DNA of 64,000 nt, taken from the NCBI GenBank assembly GCA_046728155.1, contig JBKPDY010000042.1, positions 1 to 64,000 on the forward strand, read 5' to 3'. This DNA is from CAWDLX01 sp046728155 (lineage in GTDB: Bacteria > Actinomycetota > Actinomycetes > Mycobacteriales > Micromonosporaceae). The translations under genes and the position numbers were made by a program. The notes beneath the pieces are model-generated. The model made no database searches, was not told where the DNA came from, and saw only the letters and a program-made list of their open reading frames with translations. Positions 57,906 to 64,000 of this stretch are shown here, piece after piece. Each line of letters starts with the position of its first letter. Within the stretch, counting starts at the first letter, position 1.

Positions 57906-59435
57906 GTGCCGGAGGACGCCGCAGCGCAAGCTACCCTCCCCGAGGCTCGTGCGGCCGTATTGAGCCGCTTGTGGGGTGCGCTGGTCCGTGAGCCCGTTCC
58001 GGGACTCAGCGTCCGGGACCGGGTCGGTGATGACGTTATCGTCAAGCTCCCCGACGGCCGCGGTCTACGCGGTGACCACGCGGCCGGTCAGCTCTTCGCG
58101 TCCGTCCGGTCCGGCTTCACCATCGACCTCGACGGCGTGCCGTTCGACGATCCCGGCCGGTTGGTCCGCGCGCTCGACCTGCCCGGGCCGGCCGCGGCTT
58201 TCGCCGCCGAGCTCGACGGCAGTGTGGCGAACCTCGCCCTGGCTCGGGCCGTCCAGCCCACACCCGACGGCGGACCTGGCCTGCTGGCCCGGGCGGCCGC
58301 CGCGCCCGACCCGTTGGTCCACCTGGAACAGTCCGTTGTGGACGGTCACCCGATCCACCCCTGCTGCCGGACACGACGTGGGCTCTCCCGCCAGGAGGTC
58401 ATTGACTACGCGCCCGAGCACCGCCCGCTTGTGCCGCTGGCCGTGTACGCAGTCCCGCCGTCGCACTGGATCGGCGTCAACGCAGCACCCCGTCTGGTGG
58501 TCCACCCGTGGCAACGCGACCACGTTCTCGACCGGTACCCGTGGCTGCGCGACATCGGCGAACGGATCCGCGCGCGGCCTCTCATGTCCTTGCGGACGCT
58601 CGCCCTGGTCGACGATGCGACCCAGCACATCAAGACCGCTGTCGACGTGCAGATGACCTCGGCCGTCCGGGTCGTCTCCCCTGCCGCAGTCCACAATGGA
58701 CCGGTCGTGTCCCGGCTCATCGCGTCGCTGGGCCTGCCCGGCCTGACCGTGCTGCCCGAGGTGGCCAGCGGCGCGGTGATCGTCGACGGCGAGCCGTGCC
58801 GCAGTTTGGCGATGCTGCGCCGGCGAATGGTCGGCCTGGACGGCGGCGAACTCGCGATGCCCGCAGCCGCGCTCGCCGCGCCGTCGCCCGCGGACGGCCG
58901 ACCGTTGCTGGTGGAGTGCATCGGAACGGGCGACCCGGTAGAGTACGTGCGCCGGCTGGCGGCAGTGATACTCCCACCGCTGTTGACGCTGCTCCGGCTC
59001 GGGATCGCGCTCGAAGCGCATGGGCAGAACCTGCTCCTCGTCGTCCGGCACGGCAAGCCGGTGCGGATGCTCTACCGCGACCTCGGTGGGGTACGGCTGA
59101 GCCCGGCGAGGCTGAGCCGGCACGGGCTCGGGGTGCCGGAACTCCGCGGCGATCTGGCTACCGACGATCCGGTCAACCTGCGCACCAAGCTCTTCGCCGC
59201 GGCCGTCACCACGGTACTGGGCGAGGTCGTGACCCTGCTGGGCCGCTGGTACGGCGTGGAACCGGAGACGGCCTGGCGGCAGGTCGCCGCCGTGGTCCGC
59301 GAACAGCCGGAGACCTCCGACACGGTGACGCTCCTGCGCGACCCGCTGCCGGTCAAGGCAATGACGGCGATGCGACTGGCCGCCGATCCGCTGGTAGACC
59401 AGTGGACCTGGCTCCCGAACCCGATGGGCGGGTGA
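57906..59435 (+). CDS. IucA/IucC-family NIS siderophore synthetase (first)
   Basis: A 509-residue enzyme of the NRPS-independent siderophore synthetase family. The ATP-binding motif GHPIHPCCRTRRG is at 147-159 (family: GHPxHPxxKxRxGF; the usual Lys is Arg here). The central HIKTAVDVQMTSAVRVVSPA is the KxSxxxxxTSxxRT-like block, followed by the FhuF-like C-terminal part with ALEAHGQNLLLVVRHGKPV and YRDLGGVRLSPARL. The enzyme adenylates a carboxylate such as citrate and couples it to an amine or alcohol. It heads a three-gene locus with a second synthetase and a decarboxylase. Shorter than most members (about 580-600). Confidence 0.9.
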   Translation: MPEDAAAQATLPEARAAVLSRLWGALVREPVPGLSVRDRVGDDVIVKLPDGRGLRGDHAAGQLFASVRSGFTIDLDGVPFDDPGRLVRALDLPGPAAAFAAELDGSVANLALARAVQPTPDGGPGLLARAAAAPDPLVHLEQSVVDGHPIHPCCRTRRGLSRQEVIDYAPEHRPLVPLAVYAVPPSHWIGVNAAPRLVVHPWQRDHVLDRYPWLRDIGERIRARPLMSLRTLALVDDATQHIKTAVDVQMTSAVRVVSPAAVHNGPVVSRLIASLGLPGLTVLPEVASGAVIVDGEPCRSLAMLRRRMVGLDGGELAMPAAALAAPSPADGRPLLVECIGTGDPVEYVRRLAAVILPPLLTLLRLGIALEAHGQNLLLVVRHGKPVRMLYRDLGGVRLSPARLSRHGLGVPELRGDLATDDPVNLRTKLFAAAVTTVLGEVVTLLGRWYGVEPETAWRQVAAVVREQPETSDTVTLLRDPLPVKAMTAMRLAADPLVDQWTWLPNPMGG

Positions 59436-59449
59436 CGTGAGCGCGAGGA

Positions 59450-61267
59450 GTGAGCGGCAGCGAGCCCCGCAGCCTGCGAACGGTTCTGGGCGGATCTAAG
59501 GTGTCTACGCAAGATCTTCGCATCGCGGGACCGACGGAGGCGGCGGCGAGCCGCACCGCCGAGGCGCTCGCCGGCATAGCTCCGGACCTGCTCGACGACT
59601 TCCGCTCCTGCCTGCCCGCGGCGATGGACGTGGTCAACCGGCGCCTCGTCGATGCCGCGTACCGCGAGCGACTCTGTTGCGACCCCGACGACGTGGTGTG
59701 GGCGGGAGGGAACGCCTTCATTCCCCTGACCGATGGTGGCGTCCTGGTCACCGCGGCCCGGCTGCACGGCTTCGACCGGCTCCGGGTCGATGAGGCGCTG
59801 CTCGCCGATCCCGCCCTGCTGCTCGAGCGTTTCGCCGGTAGCGACGACGCCGCGCGGGCGGTCGGCGAAGAGTTGACGGACTCGTGTGTCAACTTGGCGC
59901 TGGCTTGTGCGCGCCGGCGGCGGTTCCCAGCGGAGGCGACGGCCGATCGTCTCGCCACTTTCACCGACGGCACCGATCCGGACGTGTGGTGCCAGGGAAT
60001 GGACCGGCTGGCGACCGAGGGACACAACCTGCACCCATGCGGGCGGACCCGGCTCGGCTGGTCGGTGGGCGACCTCCTGGCCCACGATCTCGAGTCACCG
60101 GTGACCGAGGTCGGCTTCGTCGGTATCCGGCGCGATCTGCACATCGGCGACGAGCTCACCCCTGGCCTTCTCCCGGATGCGTCCACACCGGACAGTAAGC
60201 GGTACGCCGTCACTCCGGTACACGCCTGGCAGCTGCGGCTGCTGCGGGACCGGTACGCCGAGGCGGTCGACTCCCGGGCGCTGGTTCCGCTTGAGGCAAC
60301 TATTCCGGCGGCACCGACGGCGGCGCTGCGCACCCTCCTCCTACCGGCAGGACTGTCCACAGACGACACCCGCTACCTCAAACTTTCGCTGGACATCCTG
60401 GTCACGTCGACCCGGCGGAGCATTTCGGTGGCGAGCACGCGCAACGGTCCGGTGCTCAGCCGGCTGCTTGCCGAGCTGATCGACGACGATCGAGTGCTGC
60501 TCTTCGCCGAGACGGCCGGATCCGCGGGCAGCCTGCCCGGAGGTGACAGGGACCTCTCCGCCATCGCCCGGTCCGGCTTCGGCGGCCGGCTGCGATCGCG
60601 GGAGATCCCGGTTCCGGCCCTCGCGTTGACCGCGCGCTCAACGGTGCCCGGCCCGGACGGCCGCGAACGGTCGATCCTCGCCGAGCTGGTCGACCGGTAC
60701 CGCACACATCGGGGCCTGACCGGCAATGCTGGCGCAGCGGGGTTCCTGCGGGAGTATGCCCGGCTAGTGCTGCCACCGTTGCTCCGGCTCGCCACCCGCC
60801 ACGGCATCGGGATCGAAGCTCACCTGCAGAACTGCCTGCCCACGTTCGTCGATGGCATGCCCCATCGACTCGGTCTGCGCGACTTCGCCGGTCTGCGGCT
60901 CTACCCTGCCCGATTGAGCGCGAAGCTTCAGCTCTGGCCGGGCTCGGTCGTCGTCACCGATAACGTCGACATCATGCGGGCCAAGGTCGCCTACACCGCG
61001 GTACAGGCTCATCTGGGCGAGGTCGTGGGACACCTCGCGGACGTGTACGGCGTCGATGAAGCGGCGGCATGGGCGGACGTGCGCGCGGTCGTTGACGAGG
61101 TCTACGACGGACTGTGCCATGGAACATTCGCCGACCGGGCCGCAGCCGACCACGCGTTCCTGACCGCCCGAACCGTGCCGCACAAGGCTCTGCTGACGAT
61201 GCGCCTCGCCGACCGGCGCGGGCGATCGGGCGACATCCACGTCCCGGTACGGAACCCGCTGCGGTGA
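59450..61267 (+). CDS. IucA/IucC-family NIS siderophore synthetase (second)
   Basis: A 605-residue enzyme of the same family. The ATP motif is GHNLHPCGRTRLGW at 191-204. The core block reads RYLKLSLDILVTSTRRSISV, and the C-terminal part has GIEAHLQNCLPTFVDGMPHR and LRDFAGLRLYPARLSAKLQL. Together with the first synthetase it would make two successive amide or ester bonds, as in staphyloferrin- or petrobactin-like pathways. GTG 59450 is given; GTG 59501 (STQDLRIAG) would remove 17 residues and starts nearer the conserved part. The stop overlaps the decarboxylase start by four bases. Confidence 0.9.
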   Translation: MSGSEPRSLRTVLGGSKVSTQDLRIAGPTEAAASRTAEALAGIAPDLLDDFRSCLPAAMDVVNRRLVDAAYRERLCCDPDDVVWAGGNAFIPLTDGGVLVTAARLHGFDRLRVDEALLADPALLLERFAGSDDAARAVGEELTDSCVNLALACARRRRFPAEATADRLATFTDGTDPDVWCQGMDRLATEGHNLHPCGRTRLGWSVGDLLAHDLESPVTEVGFVGIRRDLHIGDELTPGLLPDASTPDSKRYAVTPVHAWQLRLLRDRYAEAVDSRALVPLEATIPAAPTAALRTLLLPAGLSTDDTRYLKLSLDILVTSTRRSISVASTRNGPVLSRLLAELIDDDRVLLFAETAGSAGSLPGGDRDLSAIARSGFGGRLRSREIPVPALALTARSTVPGPDGRERSILAELVDRYRTHRGLTGNAGAAGFLREYARLVLPPLLRLATRHGIGIEAHLQNCLPTFVDGMPHRLGLRDFAGLRLYPARLSAKLQLWPGSVVVTDNVDIMRAKVAYTAVQAHLGEVVGHLADVYGVDEAAAWADVRAVVDEVYDGLCHGTFADRAAADHAFLTARTVPHKALLTMRLADRRGRSGDIHVPVRNPLR

Positions 61268-62457
61268 CGGATCCGATTCCCGACCGCGTGCTGGCCGCGA
61301 TTCTTGCCGCCAGCCCGCCCCGGTGCGCGTACGTCTATGACCGGGCGACGTTGGTGAACACGGCCTCACGGGTACGGGCGGCACTGCCGGCCGGCTCGAC
61401 CCTGCTCTACGCGGTGAAGGCGAACGGTCACCCGGATGTCCTCGCGGCGCTTGCCGCCGAGGTGGACGGCTTCGAGGTCGCGTCCGGCGGCGAGCTCGCG
61501 CTGGCACGGATCGCCCGGGCCGGGGTCGGCCGGGCCAGCGAGATCGTCTTCGGTGGTCCGGCCAAGACCGACGCCGAGCTCGCCTCGGCCGTCGAGGCCG
61601 GCGCGACGGTCAACGTCGAGAGCGCCACCGAGCTGCGCCGGCTCGCGGTGGCGGCGGAGATGGCGGGAGTCCGGGTGCAGGTGGCGTTGCGAGTCAACCG
61701 CATCGATGCGCGACTGCCCGGCAGCCATCAGATGACTGGCCAGCCGACGCCGTTCGGGATAGACGAGCGGCAGCTCGGCGACGTGCTTCAACTCGCGTGG
61801 GGACACCCGGCCCTGCGCGTGGTCGGGTTCAGCCTGCACGCTGTATCCAACAACCTCGACGCCGTCGCGCACGCCGAGTTCGTTCACGACGCGGTCGCCT
61901 GGTCAGCGGCGAGCGCGATCCGGTTCGGGCTCGTCCTCGACCACGTCAACGTCGGCGGCGGCCTCGGCATCGACTACACCGACGGGCGGGAGTTCGACCT
62001 CGTCGGGCTGGCCGATGGCCTCGCCGCCGCCGTCACCGCCCTGCCCGAGGGTGCCCGCCTTGTCTTCGAACTCGGTCGATTCCTCACCGCGGCCGCAGGC
62101 TGGTACGCGGCCGAGGTGCTGGACCTGAAGCAGACACACGGCCGCTGGTTCGCGGTGCTGCGTGGCGGGACCCATCATTTCCGGCTTCCGGCGGCGTGGG
62201 GTTACAGCCATCCGTTCCACGTCGTGGCGGTGGAGCCGTGGACCCGACCCTACGACCGGCCGGAGGTGCAGGACACGGTGGTCGACGCCGTCGGCGAACT
62301 GTGCACGCCGCGCGACGTTCTCACCCGCGATCAGTACGTGAGCCGGCTCCGCGTCGGCGACCTTCTCGTCTTCGGTCGGACCGGCGCCTACGGATGGGAC
62401 ATTTCGCATCACGAGTTCCTCCGCCACGAGCCGCCCGAGTTCCTCGTGACCGGGTGA
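61264..62457 (+). CDS. LysA-like PLP-dependent decarboxylase (siderophore amine supply)
   Basis: A 397-residue fold-type III decarboxylase. The PLP lysine is K52 in LLYAVKANGHPDVL. The Gly-rich phosphate site is DHVNVGGGLGIDYTDG, the E-x-GR motif is FELGRFLTAAAGW, and VGELCTPRDVL carries the active-site Cys at the dimer interface. It resembles SbnH of staphyloferrin B and other siderophore-linked decarboxylases rather than housekeeping LysA. It would make a diamine or decarboxylate an intermediate of the siderophore. The start overlaps the second synthetase by four bases. Confidence 0.9.
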   Translation: MTDPIPDRVLAAILAASPPRCAYVYDRATLVNTASRVRAALPAGSTLLYAVKANGHPDVLAALAAEVDGFEVASGGELALARIARAGVGRASEIVFGGPAKTDAELASAVEAGATVNVESATELRRLAVAAEMAGVRVQVALRVNRIDARLPGSHQMTGQPTPFGIDERQLGDVLQLAWGHPALRVVGFSLHAVSNNLDAVAHAEFVHDAVAWSAASAIRFGLVLDHVNVGGGLGIDYTDGREFDLVGLADGLAAAVTALPEGARLVFELGRFLTAAAGWYAAEVLDLKQTHGRWFAVLRGGTHHFRLPAAWGYSHPFHVVAVEPWTRPYDRPEVQDTVVDAVGELCTPRDVLTRDQYVSRLRVGDLLVFGRTGAYGWDISHHEFLRHEPPEFLVTG

Positions 62458-62554
62458 TCGAACCGCGGCGCCGGGGTGCCGGGCATACCCCTTGACGAGC
62501 CAATAGACTGTGGCCGGCTTGCACGCTCCGTTCACCCCTTCGGAGGCCCCCCTC

Positions 62555-64000
62555 ATGCCGTCGTACGGCCGTACATCCACCGTTCGGTCGCATCGGCGCG
62601 GCCGACCACGCCGCCGGTCGCGACTGGCTCCGTGGCTCATCGGTGGGTCGGTGATCTCGCTGGTCGCGGCGGGTCTCATCGCCGGTTATGCGTACTTCGT
62701 CAGGCCCAGTTGCACGGGCAAGGCGGAGGCGACCGTCATGGTCACTCCGCGGATCCAGTCGATCATGCAGAGGCTCGCGGTCGACTGGAACAACACATCA
62801 CCCTCGGTGAACGGCATCTGTGGATCAGTGAGCATCATCCCGCGTGAGGCGTCGGACATCGCCACCGCACTCAGCACCGACTGGGATCCGAAGCTGGGCA
62901 CTCCTCCGGACGTCTGGGTACCAGACTCCAGCGCCTGGGTGCGCAAGGCATCCTTCCTCAGCAAAGCCGAGCGCGTGATGCCCGACCTCCAGCCGAGCCT
63001 GGCCCGGACCCCGACGGTGATCGCCATGCCGAAGCCGCTCGCCGACGCCGCCGACATGACAGCGAAGCCGCTGAAATGGCAGCAGATCATCGAGAAGCTC
63101 AACGTCAAAGGTGGCTGGAAGGCCTACGGCCATTCCGACTGGGGCCCGTTCAAGGTCGGGCTGTCGGATCCGCAGGACTCCACGCCGGGTCTGCTGGCGT
63201 TGATGGCGATCTCCGACACCAATGACGACGGCGAGGTCACCCCGGAAGAGCAGGCCAACCTGCTGAACCTCAAGAAGGTCGTGACCCTCAAAACGACCAG
63301 TACGACGGACATCTTCAACGGGCTGCACAGCGCCGACGCGCTGGGGACCGACAAGGTCGGTAACTACATATCGGCCTTCCCCGCCCTGGAGCAGGACGTC
63401 CTCACCTACAACCTGGCCCACCCGAACGTCCCATTGGTGGCCGTCTACCCGGAGGACGGCACGGCCGAGGCGGACTTCCCGTACCTGATCCTCAACGCGA
63501 GCTGGGCCACGGCGCAGCGCCAGGATGTTGCGACGGCGTTTCTCCGCTTCGCCCGCGGGCCGGAAGGAAAGTCCGCGTTCATGGCCGCCGGATTCCGCGA
63601 CGGCAACCGCGTTCCCGGCCCCGCCCTGACTCCGGCCAACGGACTCGAAACCAAGATCACCGCGTTGCCGCGGGCGATCCTCCTGCCCGACTCGGTGACA
63701 CACGCTTCCGCGTCGTGGACGGCGATCACCCGACCAACCAATGTGCTCCTGGTCTTCGACACATCCGGCTCGACGGGCGATGCGGTGCCCGGGACCGGCG
63801 GGAAGACGCGACTCGACCTGACCAAGGCGGCTGCGCTCAGCTCGCTCAGTCTGTTTGACGGCTCCGCGCAGGTCGGCGTCTGGGCTTTCTCGACCGTGAC
63901 CCAGGGCAAGGACTACCGCAGCCTCGTGCCCATCGCGGCCCTCGGCGAAGCGAGTGGGGACGGGGCGACCCACCTGGACCAGGTGACAGCAGCGATCAAT
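62555..64000 (+). CDS. Solute-binding plus VWA-domain lipoprotein-like/exported protein, 3' end outside window
   Basis: The frame starts at ATG 62555, eight bases after GGAGG (62542-62546), and is still open at the window end (482 codons). A basic tip and one membrane helix (WLIGGSVISLVAAGLIAGYA, about 28-48) are followed by an extracellular solute-binding-like domain (about 55-380). This has segments TVMVTPRIQSIMQRLAVDWN, PPDVWVPDSSAWVRKAS and AVYPEDGTAEADFPYLILNA. A VWA domain begins at about 395 with the MIDAS sequence NVLLVFDTSGSTGDAV (DxSxS). The insert D221-TNDDGEVTPE-E232 is a canonical EF-hand loop. Actinobacteria have many such SBP-VWA proteins of unknown role. It follows the siderophore genes by 97 bp. 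Confidence 0.85.
   Translation, partial: MPSYGRTSTVRSHRRGRPRRRSRLAPWLIGGSVISLVAAGLIAGYAYFVRPSCTGKAEATVMVTPRIQSIMQRLAVDWNNTSPSVNGICGSVSIIPREASDIATALSTDWDPKLGTPPDVWVPDSSAWVRKASFLSKAERVMPDLQPSLARTPTVIAMPKPLADAADMTAKPLKWQQIIEKLNVKGGWKAYGHSDWGPFKVGLSDPQDSTPGLLALMAISDTNDDGEVTPEEQANLLNLKKVVTLKTTSTTDIFNGLHSADALGTDKVGNYISAFPALEQDVLTYNLAHPNVPLVAVYPEDGTAEADFPYLILNASWATAQRQDVATAFLRFARGPEGKSAFMAAGFRDGNRVPGPALTPANGLETKITALPRAILLPDSVTHASASWTAITRPTNVLLVFDTSGSTGDAVPGTGGKTRLDLTKAAALSSLSLFDGSAQVGVWAFSTVTQGKDYRSLVPIAALGEASGDGATHLDQVTAAIN

Noticed and set aside
62492..62509. TTGACG and TAGACT as a promoter for the SBP-VWA gene
   Set aside because: The two hexamers are only six bases apart, far too close for a -35/-10 pair; TAGACT alone could still be a -10.

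Overview
The window is about 64 kb of very G+C-rich DNA, densely packed with genes on both strands. Many starts are GTG, and at least eleven gene pairs overlap by four bases (ATGA or GTGA). RbpA, an Lnt/Ppm pair, a HelY-type helicase end, an F420/FMN-type PPOX enzyme, an ECF42 sigma factor with its DGPF partner, and mycosin-like and PASTA proteins point to an actinomycete. The overall style fits Micromonosporaceae or a near relative; that family call is an inference.

Layout. 1-6.1 kb holds housekeeping and small genes: helicase C-terminus, MHYT membrane sensor, 5'-3' exonuclease, acyl-CoA dehydrogenase, Lrp/AsnC regulator, histidine phosphatase, PASTA protein. 6.1-14.3 kb is a lysine-degradation (aminomutase) cluster: kamA divergent from kdd - amidohydrolase - kamD - kamE - kal - mutL-type reactivase. 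It matches the fermentative beta-lysine route, but no kce is present. 14.3-15.2 kb is a gene-free stretch rich in hairpins. 15.2-18.6 kb carries lnt-ppm-fxsA facing rbpA, a layout also known from mycobacteria. 18.9-31.1 kb is a mixed accessory region: GNATs, a zinc-cluster coiled-coil protein, methyltransferase, patatin, an AlkZ-like protein, DHA2 exporter, ECF42/DGPF pair, P-loop kinase and inositol phosphatase. It also holds two gene remnants (PadR, PIN).

31.4-38.2 kb is an aerobic carbon monoxide dehydrogenase operon (coxM-coxS-coxL, XdhC-YHS, coxD, coxE). The AYACSFR motif marks it as form I, so CO oxidation is likely. 38.5-42.6 kb has a PPOX protein, subtilisin-like protease and methyltransferase in overlapping order, then a solo tyrosine recombinase coupled to a second AlkZ-like gene. 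42.6-48 kb (minus strand) has a ThDP enzyme, a cyclase-family hydrolase, a threonine-aldolase-like lyase and an AidB-like acyl-CoA dehydrogenase. 48.2-57.8 kb is mostly minus strand: a repeat-built coiled-coil protein, UMF1-type transporter, GDPD, PlsC, a hydrolase-methyltransferase fusion, a secreted lytic-transglycosylase-like protein, TetR and DUF998 genes.

57.9-62.5 kb is a compact NIS-siderophore locus: two IucA/IucC-family synthetases and a LysA-like PLP decarboxylase. The window ends inside a solute-binding/VWA protein that carries a canonical EF-hand loop.

Two dispersed DNA elements stand out: three copies of a long stem-loop with AGGGGCACCCT arms, and an over-represented palindrome TCCACWGTGGA. 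No rRNA, tRNA, CRISPR array or complete insertion sequence was recognised.
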